Assembly: GCF_009495755.1 (NCBI RefSeq)
Contig: NZ_WIBJ01000031.1
Location: 727,421-791,420 of the forward strand
Reading direction: 5' to 3'
Length of the DNA stretch: 64,000 bases
From: Flavobacterium sp. LMO8
Lineage (GTDB): Bacteria > Bacteroidota > Bacteroidia > Flavobacteriales > Flavobacteriaceae
A program made the position numbers and the translations under genes. Under the pieces are notes generated by a model. The model was not told where the DNA came from and searched no databases. It saw only the letters and a program-made list of their open reading frames with translations. Positions within the stretch are counted from its first letter, which is position 1. Each line of letters starts with the position of its first letter. Shown one piece after another: positions 45,084-54,024 of the stretch.

Positions 45084-46781
45084 ATGAAAAAATATATTTT
45101 AAAAGGGTTTTTATTCTTATTTGCTACTGTCTCATTGGCACAACAAAAACAAAAGAATATTTTATTCATTGCAGTTGATGATTTAAAACCTTTAATCAAT
45201 GCGTATGGTGAAAACCAAATGAAAACGCCAAATTTTGATCGCTTGATTAAATCAGGTGTTATGTTTGAAAACGCAGAAGTGCAACAAGCTGTTTGTGGAC
45301 CATCTCGTGCTTCTGTAATGACAGGTACCTATCCTGATAGAACAAAAGTTTGGGATTTACATACCGATTTTAGAGAATCATCACCCACTTTAGTTTCTAT
45401 GCCTGAGTATTTAATTTCTCAAGGTTATACTACTACTGCTGTAGGTAAAATCTACCACAAAGGATCAACTGCTCCAGGTCATGATGGAAAAAGTTGGAGT
45501 ATTCCTCATGTACTACCAGAAAATTTTGATCCTAAATATGGTACACCATCATTTTCATATTATCAAGATCCTGCCACAAAAGCAGAACATGACCGTTTAA
45601 TGAAGGAAGCTGAAGCACAAGGTAAAAAACCTGGTCAGCAACGTACTTATGCTTTTAAAAAATTAAAACCAAGTACTGAATCTGCAGATGTTTCAGATGA
45701 AGCTTATCAAGATGGTATTTATACAGTAGAAGCAATCAAAAGACTTGATAAATTGGCAAAAGAGGCAAAACCTTTTTTCTTGGGTGTTGGGTTCCAAAAA
45801 CCGCATCTTCCTTTTGTTGCTCCTAAAAAATATTGGGATTTATACGATAGAAGTAAAATTAGTTTGGCACCAAATCAAAAATTAATAGACGGCACTCCTG
45901 ATTTTGCTTATCAAACATTTGGCGAATTAAGAGCGTTTACTGATATCGATAACAATACCAAACTTGGTGAGCCATTACCAGAAGCTAAACAAAGAGAATT
46001 GATTCATGGATATATGGCTTGTGTATCTTATGTAGATGCACAATTGGGTAAATTGTTAGACGAATTAGATCGTTTAAAAATTACTAATGAAACAGTAATT
46101 GTTCTTTGGGGAGACCACGGTTATCATTTAGGTGATCATACTATGTGGAACAAACACTCAAACTTTGAACAAGCAACTCGTATACCATTTATTTTTTCTG
46201 GACCTGGTGTTACTAAAGGGAAAAAAGTAACTACACCTGTAGAATTAATCGATTTATTTCCAACTGTTTTTGAATTAGCAGGTGTAAAACAATCGACACA
46301 AACCGATGGAAAATCGCTTGTACCAGTTTTAGATAATGATCCAAAAACGAATTTAAAAGTGGATTATGCTTTAAGCCAATATCCACGTCAAAATGGTAAA
46401 ATAATGGGATATTCTATTCGTACAGAAAGATACCGTTATACAGAATGGCATGGCAATAATTACAATGCTTCAACTCCTTATGATGCGTCTAACATTGTTG
46501 CGGTAGAATTATATGATTTTAAAACAGATCCTACTGAAACAAAAAATCATGCTAAAGATGCTTCAAACAAGCAGCTTGTAGATGAATTACAAGCAAAAGT
46601 AAAATCTAAAGTAAATCATATTTACGAAAGAAATAAAGTAACACCTGCTGTTGCATATGAAAAAAAACCTAAAGAAGGTGGTGATGAAGAAGGAGTAGGA
46701 GCAAATAAAAAACAAGGTGCAAAAAAGGATAATAACACCCCTAAAAAAGGAGGAAAAAATAAAAAGAAAACTCAAGAATAA
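45084..46781 (+). CDS. Sulfatase B, iduronate-2-sulfatase-like, with Lys-rich tail
   Basis: An exported S1 sulfatase of 565 residues with a signal peptide (FLFATVSLAQ). It shows ILFIAVDDLKPLINAYG, the CxPxR motif C71-G-P-S-R75 in QQAVCGPSRASVMTG, GVGFQKPHLPFVAPKKYWD and LWGDHGYHLGDHTMWNKHS, a pattern typical of iduronate-2-sulfatase-like enzymes. The last 45 or so residues are low-complexity and basic (KKPKEGG, KKGGKNKKKTQE) and lie outside the fold. It is a close tandem paralogue of sulfatase C. A hairpin separates the two genes. Confidence 0.94.
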   Translation: MKKYILKGFLFLFATVSLAQQKQKNILFIAVDDLKPLINAYGENQMKTPNFDRLIKSGVMFENAEVQQAVCGPSRASVMTGTYPDRTKVWDLHTDFRESSPTLVSMPEYLISQGYTTTAVGKIYHKGSTAPGHDGKSWSIPHVLPENFDPKYGTPSFSYYQDPATKAEHDRLMKEAEAQGKKPGQQRTYAFKKLKPSTESADVSDEAYQDGIYTVEAIKRLDKLAKEAKPFFLGVGFQKPHLPFVAPKKYWDLYDRSKISLAPNQKLIDGTPDFAYQTFGELRAFTDIDNNTKLGEPLPEAKQRELIHGYMACVSYVDAQLGKLLDELDRLKITNETVIVLWGDHGYHLGDHTMWNKHSNFEQATRIPFIFSGPGVTKGKKVTTPVELIDLFPTVFELAGVKQSTQTDGKSLVPVLDNDPKTNLKVDYALSQYPRQNGKIMGYSIRTERYRYTEWHGNNYNASTPYDASNIVAVELYDFKTDPTETKNHAKDASNKQLVDELQAKVKSKVNHIYERNKVTPAVAYEKKPKEGGDEEGVGANKKQGAKKDNNTPKKGGKNKKKTQE

Positions 46782-46802
46782 GAAGTTCTTTATAAGTAAG
46801 TA

Positions 46803-46830
46803 TAAGAGCATGTAGAAAAACATGCTCTTA
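46803..46830 (+). terminator. Hairpin within the sulfatase operon
   Basis: A perfect 10-bp stem, TAAGAGCATG with CATGCTCTTA and an 8-base loop, is followed by a short T-rich stretch (TTTAATTTAATT). It could be a weak terminator or a processing site between sulfatases B and C. Confidence 0.6.
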
Positions 46831-46847
46831 TTTAATTTAATTAGTAG

Positions 46848-48410
46848 ATGTTAAAATTTTTAAATACAATTTTCATACTGTTTTCTACCATTGTTTTTAG
46901 TCAAAACAATAAGTATAATATTGTATTTATTGCATTTGACGATTTAAAGCCGTTACTAAATTGTTATGGCTATGCCCAAATGAAAACTCCTAATTTTGAT
47001 AGGTTGGCAACTAAAGGAGTAATGTTCACTAATGCTCATGTGCAACAAGCGGTATGTGGTCCTTCAAGAACAAGTGTTATGACAGGTACTTATCCTGACC
47101 AAAACAAAGTTTGGGATTTAAAAACCGATTTTAGAAAGTCGGCTCCACAATTAATTTCGATGCCTGAATATTTAAAAAATCAAGGATATTATACACAAAT
47201 TACGGGTAAAAAAATCTACCATGATGGTTCTTGTGCTCCAGGTCATGATGCTAAGAGTTGGTCAACTCCCTATAAATTAAATAATCCAAAAGATAAGAAA
47301 AAAGGAAGACCAGCATTCAGATTGTTCTACAATGACAGTATTAATAAATTGTCTGCTAAGTACATGCAAGAAGCCAAAAAATCGGGACTAAAAGATCCAG
47401 AGGCTATAGAATATTATGCATTTAAAAAATTGATGATTTCTACGGAGAGCTCCGTTGTGTCTGACGAAGGATATGAAGATGGAATATATGCGAAAGAAGC
47501 TGTAGATAATTTAAAAAAATTAGCCAAAAAGAAACAACCATTTTTTTATGCTATAGGATTTTCAAGACCTCACCTTCCTTTTAATGCACCAAAAAAATAT
47601 TGGGATTTATATGATAGAAATTCAATTGCATTAGAAAAATTTCAAAAATTAATACCTGAAACACCTAGTTTTCTTTATCATAATTTTGGCGAATTAAGAG
47701 TATATAATGATATTGATAATAGTTATAGTAATCAAAAATTAATTCCCGAAGAAAAACAAAAAGAGCTTATTCATGGTTACATGGCATGTGTTTCTTATGT
47801 TGATGCTCAATTAGGAAAAATTTTGGATGCTATTGAACAAAATAATTTAAGTGAAAATACAATTATTGTAATTTGGGGTGATCATGGTTATCATCTTGGA
47901 GATCACACGATGTGGAACAAGCATTCAAATTTTGAACAGGCAACCAGAATACCATTAATTTTTTCAGGTCCAAATATCAGTAAGAATAAAATTGTAAATC
48001 AACCTGTTGAGCTTTTAGATGTTTTTCCAACATTATTTGAACTAGTTGGATTAGATTTTCCAAAACATGTTGACGGAATTTCATTAAAAAATATTTTAGA
48101 TTTAGATGAATTTAGTAGTGTAGAAAAAGATTTTGCATTAAGTCAATATCCACGTCATGGTGACAGAATGGGATATTCTATACGAACTGAACAATATCGT
48201 TATACAGAATGGCATAAAAATGGATATAACACATCTAAAGAATATAAAGATCAAAATATAGAGTATATCGAATTATATGATTACGAAAAAGATGCATTGG
48301 AAACAGTTAATTTAGCCAAGGATAAAAATTATTCTGAACTTGTTAAACTTTTACATGAAAAATTAGTCAAACATTTACAAACATTGAACAAAAAAAACAA
48401 TAATTTATAG
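46848..48410 (+). CDS. Sulfatase C, iduronate-2-sulfatase-like
   Basis: An exported S1 sulfatase of 520 residues with a signal peptide (IFILFSTIVFSQ). It closely parallels sulfatase B: IVFIAFDDLKPLLNCYG, C70-G-P-S-R74 in QQAVCGPSRTSVMTG, FSRPHLPFNAPKKYWD and IWGDHGYHLGDHTMWNKHS. It lacks the long basic tail of B and carries an insert near residues 145-185 (KLSAKYMQEAKKSGLKDPE). Tandem duplication followed by divergence is likely, perhaps to handle different sulfation sites of one glycan. It lies 66 bases after B and 4 before D. Confidence 0.94.
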   Translation: MLKFLNTIFILFSTIVFSQNNKYNIVFIAFDDLKPLLNCYGYAQMKTPNFDRLATKGVMFTNAHVQQAVCGPSRTSVMTGTYPDQNKVWDLKTDFRKSAPQLISMPEYLKNQGYYTQITGKKIYHDGSCAPGHDAKSWSTPYKLNNPKDKKKGRPAFRLFYNDSINKLSAKYMQEAKKSGLKDPEAIEYYAFKKLMISTESSVVSDEGYEDGIYAKEAVDNLKKLAKKKQPFFYAIGFSRPHLPFNAPKKYWDLYDRNSIALEKFQKLIPETPSFLYHNFGELRVYNDIDNSYSNQKLIPEEKQKELIHGYMACVSYVDAQLGKILDAIEQNNLSENTIIVIWGDHGYHLGDHTMWNKHSNFEQATRIPLIFSGPNISKNKIVNQPVELLDVFPTLFELVGLDFPKHVDGISLKNILDLDEFSSVEKDFALSQYPRHGDRMGYSIRTEQYRYTEWHKNGYNTSKEYKDQNIEYIELYDYEKDALETVNLAKDKNYSELVKLLHEKLVKHLQTLNKKNNNL

Positions 48411-48414
48411 TAAT

Positions 48415-49920
48415 ATGAGAACAAATTTAATTAAATCTAGTTTGCTATTGGTTTTAATAGCTTTATCAATTGGGGTGAACGCTCAAGAGAAAAAACCAAA
48501 TATCCTTTTTGTAATAGTTGATGATTGGGGATTTAAAGATATGAGTGGACATGGATCTCAAATATACCAAACACCAAACGTTGATAAACTTGCTAAAGAA
48601 GGTTTAGATTTTCAAAACGCCTATTCTAGTTATCCAAGATGTGTGCCTTCTCGCTATGCTATTATGACAGGAACATATCCTGTAAATGAAGATCATGGTA
48701 ATTTAGGAGCAATTAAAGAAGATAAAAATTTTATTAAAAAATTTAACAAAGCAGGGTATAATTCTTTTTACGTAGGTAAGTGGCATTTAGGTACCGAAGA
48801 AAGTAGTCCTAAAGGTTATGGTTTTAAAGAATCTTTTGCAGCAGGTGATGCTGGAGGTACCGATACTCATTTTTATCCTTATAATTTAAAAAGAGTTGCT
48901 GGAACTAAAGGCGAAAAAGCTCCAATTGAAGATGTTCAGGCTTATGCTAAAGAAGGAGAATTTCTTTCTGATGCACTAACAAGAAGAACTATTGATTATA
49001 TGAAAGATAATAAATCAAAACCATTTATTGGAGTATTAGCATTTTATGCTGTTCATACACCGATAGAAGCAAAACCTGAAGATGTTGAAAGAAATAAGAA
49101 ACAGATTGATGCGTTTGATTATGGCACTACTCCAGAATATGTAACCGAAGGTAATGGAGTTACAAGAATGAGACAAAACGAGCCTACATATGCTGGTTTA
49201 GTTGAAAATACAGATGAAAATATAGGTAGATTAATTCAGGCTTTGAAAGAAAATGGTTTGTACGAAAATACTATTATAGTGTTAACTTCTGATCATGGTG
49301 GTTTATCTACAAAAGGGAAAAATAACAGAATCATTCCTACATCAAATGCGCCTTTTAGAGCTGGAAAAGGTTGGATGTATGAAGGTGGTATTAAAGTTCC
49401 TTTATTGGTGCATTATCCTAAAGAAATTAAAGCAAAAGTTGATACTGAATCTGTAGTTTTAGGAATGGATGTTTTTCCTACGTTAGTTGATTATGTTTTA
49501 CAAGAAAGAGTAAATGGGATTGATGGAAAAAGTTTCAAAAACGTAATTAAAGGTAAAGAGAAATGGACTGATAGAACCGTTTATTGGAATTCATATAAAG
49601 CTAGACCTACTCAAACTGGAGACGATAAAACTTCTGTAATTAGAATTGGCGACTTTAAATTATTACAGTTTGTTGAATCAAATAAACTAGAATTATATAA
49701 TGTAAAAGAAGATATTTCAGAAAAAAATGATTTGTCTGCTAAAATGCCTGAAAAAGTAAAAGAGATGCTTGCTCAATTAGAAAAATGGAAAAGCGATAGT
49801 AAAATTGTTATGAAAGCTAACCATAAAAGTGGTGGAGAAGAAGTGTCTCTAAAAAAACAAGCTAAAAAAGATGCTAAAAAGGCAGAAAGAAAAGCTGCAA
49901 AAAAAGCTGAAAAGCAATAA
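48415..49920 (+). CDS. Sulfatase D, S1-type, with Lys-rich tail
   Basis: An exported S1 sulfatase of 501 residues with a signal peptide (ALSIGVNAQE). It starts PNILFVIVDDWGFKDMSGHG and has the CxPxR motif C76-V-P-S-R80 in YPRCVPSRYAIMTG. The segments YVGKWHLG, FYAVHTPIEAKPEDV and VLTSDHGGLSTKGKNNR follow. The C-terminus is a charged helix-like run of Lys and Ala (KKQAKKDAKKAERKAAKKA). It differs clearly from sulfatases B and C, so it probably serves another sulfate position. It is followed 13 bases later by the GH10 gene. Confidence 0.94.
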   Translation: MRTNLIKSSLLLVLIALSIGVNAQEKKPNILFVIVDDWGFKDMSGHGSQIYQTPNVDKLAKEGLDFQNAYSSYPRCVPSRYAIMTGTYPVNEDHGNLGAIKEDKNFIKKFNKAGYNSFYVGKWHLGTEESSPKGYGFKESFAAGDAGGTDTHFYPYNLKRVAGTKGEKAPIEDVQAYAKEGEFLSDALTRRTIDYMKDNKSKPFIGVLAFYAVHTPIEAKPEDVERNKKQIDAFDYGTTPEYVTEGNGVTRMRQNEPTYAGLVENTDENIGRLIQALKENGLYENTIIVLTSDHGGLSTKGKNNRIIPTSNAPFRAGKGWMYEGGIKVPLLVHYPKEIKAKVDTESVVLGMDVFPTLVDYVLQERVNGIDGKSFKNVIKGKEKWTDRTVYWNSYKARPTQTGDDKTSVIRIGDFKLLQFVESNKLELYNVKEDISEKNDLSAKMPEKVKEMLAQLEKWKSDSKIVMKANHKSGGEEVSLKKQAKKDAKKAERKAAKKAEKQ

Positions 49921-49933
49921 ATACAAAGAATAA

Positions 49934-51697
49934 ATGAATAAAATTTTAGCAACAATATTATTGCTTTTTACAACTGCTACTTTTTCTCAAGATTTAGAAA
50001 TTCTAAAACTTGGAGAAAAAGTAGTCAATCAAAAGGCATTAACTAATCTTAAATTAACTAAAGACATTGGTAGTTTTGAAACGAAAATTCAAGAAGGTCA
50101 AACCATTCATAAGGCGATTACCATTTCAAAACCCGATGGTGTTTATAATTTAAGTGTAAGAATTCCTTTAAAAGCAAAAAAAATTAATAGTGGTCAACCA
50201 TTGTTGATTGTTTTTAAAGCGAAAAGTATTGAAGCTAGTTTAGAAACTAATGAATCAAAAGTTAATTTTCTTTTTAGACAAACTGAATCGGCTGCTCCTA
50301 AAGATGTAGCTTCTAAATCGGTTAGTTTATCAGCAAATTGGCAAGATTATTATATTCCGTTTAAAGCACCTCATTCTCAAGATTTAGAAGGAACAACTTT
50401 TGCACTTCAATTTGGATATACACCTCAAGTTTTTGAAATTAAAGATATTGAATTGTATGTTTTTCCAGAAACTACTGATTTTTCAAAACTTCCATTTACC
50501 AAAATTACGTATCCAGGAATGGAAGAAAATGCACAATGGAGGATTGAGGCAGAACAAAATATTGAAAAATACCGCAAAGGTAACTTCTCCCTTTTCTTTT
50601 ATAAAGATGGAAAACCATTGCCAAATGCACAAGTCGAAATCAAGCAAACCAAACATCATTTTCGTTTTGGAACTGCCGTTTCTACTGATGAAATTAACTC
50701 AAATGAAACCTATTTTGCAACCGTAAAAAAACTTTTTAATAGTGTAGTTTTTGAAAACGATTTGAAGGCTAAACGTTGGAAAAACGTTAAAAGTAGACCT
50801 GCAACTTTATCTGCAATCGAAAAATTAAATGCAAATTCTATTTTAGTAAAAGGTCACGTACTACTTTGGCCGGGATTTAATTATTTACCTGATGTTTATG
50901 AGAACAATAAAGCGAATCCAAAGAAAATAGATCAACTTATTAGTGAACACTACAAAAACATTTTAGGCGAAACTAAAGGTAAAATATCACATTGGGACGT
51001 TTTAAACGAAGTGTACACGAATAAAGACATTCAAACTGTTTTAGGTTCAGATGAAGTGCTGTTTGATGCCTTTAAAAAAGCCAAAGAATTAGATCCAAAT
51101 GCTAAAAGATACATCAACGAATACGGTATCATTAGTGGTGGTGGAATCAATACTAAAAAGCAAGATTGGTACTATAATTTTATACAAGAAATTGACAAAG
51201 AAACCAATGGAGCTATTGATGGTTTAGCGATGCAAAGTCACATTGGAACCGATGTAACACCGCCGGCAAAAGTCATCGAAATATTAAATCGTTTTGCAAC
51301 ATTAAACAAAGAAATTTCGATTTCCGAATTCACAATTGACATTATGGATGACGATGAATTGCGTGCCAAATATACACGTGATTACATGATTGCAGCGTTT
51401 TCAAATCCTGCGGTTAAAGAGTTTTTATTTTGGGGATTTTATGCACCTATGCATCCAAAAGCAGCCTTGGTTGATGAAAATTGTCAGTTAACCAAAATGG
51501 GGAAAGCGTATCAGGACTTAGTGTTTCAAAAATGGATGACTTCTGCAAAAAATACTACAACTGAAAATGGTTTAATTACCGAAAAAGGTTTTTATGGAAC
51601 TTACGAATTCACACTAAAACACGAAGGAAAAACGTTCAACGGAACTTTTGATGTGTTACCCAATGAAACGAACAAATTAAAAATCAATTTGCAGTAA
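49934..51697 (+). CDS. GH10 endo-beta-1,4-xylanase with N-terminal CBM-like domain
   Basis: It cleaves internal beta-1,4-xylosidic bonds. The 587 residues have a signal peptide (ATILLLFTTATFSQ), a jelly-roll domain of CBM4/9 type (about 20-190), and a GH10 barrel (about 210-560). The barrel shows NAQVEIKQTKHHFRFGTAV, VKGHVLLWPGFNYLP, the acid/base E359 in HWDVLNEVY and the nucleophile E465 in ISISEFTIDIMDDDEL, then FWGFYAPMHPKAALVDE. The order is the same as in many Bacteroidota GH10 enzymes. Its place among five sulfatases is unusual and points to a sulfated xylan-containing substrate. Its stop overlaps the next start by one base. Confidence 0.93.
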   Translation: MNKILATILLLFTTATFSQDLEILKLGEKVVNQKALTNLKLTKDIGSFETKIQEGQTIHKAITISKPDGVYNLSVRIPLKAKKINSGQPLLIVFKAKSIEASLETNESKVNFLFRQTESAAPKDVASKSVSLSANWQDYYIPFKAPHSQDLEGTTFALQFGYTPQVFEIKDIELYVFPETTDFSKLPFTKITYPGMEENAQWRIEAEQNIEKYRKGNFSLFFYKDGKPLPNAQVEIKQTKHHFRFGTAVSTDEINSNETYFATVKKLFNSVVFENDLKAKRWKNVKSRPATLSAIEKLNANSILVKGHVLLWPGFNYLPDVYENNKANPKKIDQLISEHYKNILGETKGKISHWDVLNEVYTNKDIQTVLGSDEVLFDAFKKAKELDPNAKRYINEYGIISGGGINTKKQDWYYNFIQEIDKETNGAIDGLAMQSHIGTDVTPPAKVIEILNRFATLNKEISISEFTIDIMDDDELRAKYTRDYMIAAFSNPAVKEFLFWGFYAPMHPKAALVDENCQLTKMGKAYQDLVFQKWMTSAKNTTTENGLITEKGFYGTYEFTLKHEGKTFNGTFDVLPNETNKLKINLQ

Positions 51698-53358
51698 TGA
51701 GATATAGAATAGCTGTAGTTTTTAGCTTTTTAGTGAGTTTTTTACAAGCTCAAGAAAAACCAAATATCCTTTGGATTGTTTGCGAAGATATTAGTCCTAT
51801 TCTTTCTTTTTATGGTGATAAAACAGCAAAAACTCCTAATCTCGATGCTTTAGCAAGTGAAAGTTTAATTTATGACAATGCTTTTGCCACAACACCTGTT
51901 TGCGGACCAAGTCGTTCGGCTATTATAACAGGAATGTTGCCATCATCCATTGGAACCATGCACATGCGAACAGGAAGGGATATTCAATCATGGGGAAATT
52001 TGAAATATAAAGATACGGTTTATGATCCTAAAGGACAATTAGTTCATGATTTAAACGGTAATTTAATACGAGAATATTCGGCTGTAATTCCAGAAAATGT
52101 AAAATGTTTTACCGAATATCTTCGAGCTAATAATTATTATTGTACCAACAATCAAAAAACCGATTATCAATTTGCTGCACCACAATCTGCTTGGGATGAA
52201 AATAGTAAAAAAGCTCATTGGAAAAATACACCATCTGGAATGCCATTTTTCTCAGTTTTTAATTTTGAAGTAACACATGAAAGTCGTATTTGGTTGAACA
52301 AAGATTTGCCTTTAACTGTACATCCAAAAGATGTTCCTGTGCCGGATTATTATCCAGATAATGATATAATTAGAAATGATTTGGCTCGATTGTATAGTAA
52401 TGTTGAATTACTAGATATTCAAGTAGGAAAAATTATTGCTGAATTGAAAAAAGATGGTTTGTATGACAATACTATTATCTTCTTTTACAGTGATCACGGT
52501 GGACCTTTGCCAAGACAAAAACGCGAAATTTACGATTCGGGGTTAAAAGTTCCGTTTATGATTCGTTTTCCAAATGCAGAAAAAAAAGGGAGAACTTCAG
52601 AATTGGTTTCCTTTGCCGATTTAGCTCCAACAATGTTGAGTTTAGCCAATATAAAACCTCCAAAATATATGGACGGACAAGCGTTTCTTGGAAATTTCAA
52701 AGCCAAAGAACGAGAAGTAATTTACGCCACATCAGACCGTTTTGATGAATTCACCGATAGAATCAGAATTGTTCGAGATAAACAGTTTTTATATGTTAAA
52801 AATTACCATCTTGAATTGCCAAAATATAAAAACGTTTCGTATCGTTTCAATATTCCAATGATGCATAGTATAATGGAAAACAAAGAGAACAATCAATTGA
52901 ATACTTCTCAAAATCATTGGTTTCAACCAAAATCTGATGAAGAATTGTACGATTGTATCAACGATCCATTTCAACTGAATAATTTGGCTTCTAATCCTAA
53001 ATATGCTAATAAACTAAAAGAATTGAGAATTTTAGAGCAAAAGCAATTTATATCAAAAATCGATTTTGGAAAATACTATGAAGCCGACTTAATTCAAAAA
53101 ATGTGGCCAAATGGGAAACAACCTAAAACAAATCCCGTAAAAATAGATATAAAAGGAAATAAGATTGTATTGAAATCTCAAACGGAAGGCGCTTCAATTA
53201 GTTACCTTTTAGTCCCAAGAGATTCGAAGGAAAAAATCACAAACAACAGCAAATGGAAACTATTTGTAGCGCCAATTGTTGTTCCTTCAAATTTTAAATT
53301 ATTAGCCAAAGCCGATAGAATTGGTTTTGAAGAAAGTGAAATTTCCGAATATAATTAA
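51697..53358 (+). CDS. Sulfatase E, S1-type (WIVCEDISP group)
   Basis: An exported S1 sulfatase of 553 residues with a signal peptide (FSFLVSFLQAQE). It starts PNILWIVCEDISPILSFYG, with Glu-Asp in place of the usual Asp-Asp metal pair, a variant seen in one group of Bacteroidota sulfatases. The CxPxR motif is C69-G-P-S-R73 in TPVCGPSRSAIITG. The segments FEVTHESRIW and FFYSDHGGPLPRQKREIYDSG follow. The C-terminal 80 residues form an extra beta domain. The ATG overlaps the GH10 stop (TAATG), so the two are translationally coupled. A strong terminator follows. Confidence 0.93.
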   Translation: MRYRIAVVFSFLVSFLQAQEKPNILWIVCEDISPILSFYGDKTAKTPNLDALASESLIYDNAFATTPVCGPSRSAIITGMLPSSIGTMHMRTGRDIQSWGNLKYKDTVYDPKGQLVHDLNGNLIREYSAVIPENVKCFTEYLRANNYYCTNNQKTDYQFAAPQSAWDENSKKAHWKNTPSGMPFFSVFNFEVTHESRIWLNKDLPLTVHPKDVPVPDYYPDNDIIRNDLARLYSNVELLDIQVGKIIAELKKDGLYDNTIIFFYSDHGGPLPRQKREIYDSGLKVPFMIRFPNAEKKGRTSELVSFADLAPTMLSLANIKPPKYMDGQAFLGNFKAKEREVIYATSDRFDEFTDRIRIVRDKQFLYVKNYHLELPKYKNVSYRFNIPMMHSIMENKENNQLNTSQNHWFQPKSDEELYDCINDPFQLNNLASNPKYANKLKELRILEQKQFISKIDFGKYYEADLIQKMWPNGKQPKTNPVKIDIKGNKIVLKSQTEGASISYLLVPRDSKEKITNNSKWKLFVAPIVVPSNFKLLAKADRIGFEESEISEYN

Positions 53359-53376
53359 TTAATTTTTTACTTTTTT

Positions 53377-53421
53377 AAATCTCCTACGTTTAGAATTTTA
53401 TATACTAAAAGTAGGAGATTT
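53377..53421 (+). terminator. Strong terminator at the end of the PUL run
   Basis: An 11-bp perfect stem, AAATCTCCTAC with GTAGGAGATTT around a 23-base loop, is followed by a T-run. It ends the susC-to-sulfatase E unit. Confidence 0.88.
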
Positions 53422-53608
53422 TTTTGTATTTTACTTTTTTATAGTATTGTAATTTATTGTTTTATTTAGATGTGTTATTGTTAAAAATTACAGTCATAAA
53501 TTATATTAAATAAAAAAATAATCATAATAAAATAGCGTAATTGAGGTATTGTGACAATTTTCAAACCTTTATAGATAATTAGTACACCATAAACTATTTC
53601 GTTATAGT

Positions 53609-53616
53609 TATTTTTG
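53609..53616 (+). promoter_or_regulatory. -7 box for the second secreted-protein unit
   Basis: TATTTTTG matches TANNTTTG exactly, 21 bases before the ATG at 53638. AAACTATTTC lies 17 bases upstream, partly like the AACTATAT block before susC but at different spacing. The rest of 53422-53600 is AT-rich with no feature seen. Confidence 0.55.
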
Positions 53617-53637
53617 AACAACTAAAATTTAATTATT

Positions 53638-53994
53638 ATGAAAAAAATAAAAATCATTACAGTATTATTTGTTATTCTATTTTCTTTTTCGGTAAATGCT
53701 CAAGAAAAATTAGAAGATAAGGCTAATGCTCAGGTTAAAGAAATGAAAGAAAAGCTATCCTCTGCAAATGCCCAAGAATTGACAGCTGAACAAGAGAAAG
53801 GTTTGACAGCAATCTATTTAGAAAAACTGAAGGATATTAAGAAAGTCAAAAAAGAAGTTGCTGATGACACACAACAGAAAGAAAAAATAAAAGAGTTAAA
53901 CAAATTATATTCAAAAAAAATCTTTGATACGGTTTTAACAAAAGAACAAAAAGCTAGCTTAAAAGCATTCAATGCAAGCAAAAAAGAAAAATAA
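53638..53994 (+). CDS. Small secreted helical protein with two LTxxQ motifs
   Basis: The function is unknown. The 118 residues have a signal peptide (VLFVILFSFSVNAQ), then a charged all-helical chain. LTAEQ at 48-52 and LTKEQ at 100-104 resemble the LTxxQ motifs of the Spy/CpxP periplasmic chaperone family, and the length fits. This is a motif resemblance only. It is first in a new transcription unit after the PUL terminator, with its own promoter and 30 bases to the next gene. A periplasmic folding or protection role for the secreted proteins downstream is a guess from context. Confidence 0.65.
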   Translation: MKKIKIITVLFVILFSFSVNAQEKLEDKANAQVKEMKEKLSSANAQELTAEQEKGLTAIYLEKLKDIKKVKKEVADDTQQKEKIKELNKLYSKKIFDTVLTKEQKASLKAFNASKKEK

Positions 53995-54024
53995 GCAAAA
54001 ACATTAACTTTTAAATTTTATGTT

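Noticed and set aside
46587..46823. Minus-strand open frame rich in Phe opposite the end of sulfatase B
   Set aside because: It is the antisense shadow of the Lys-rich tail (AAA codons read as TTT), with no promoter or homology.
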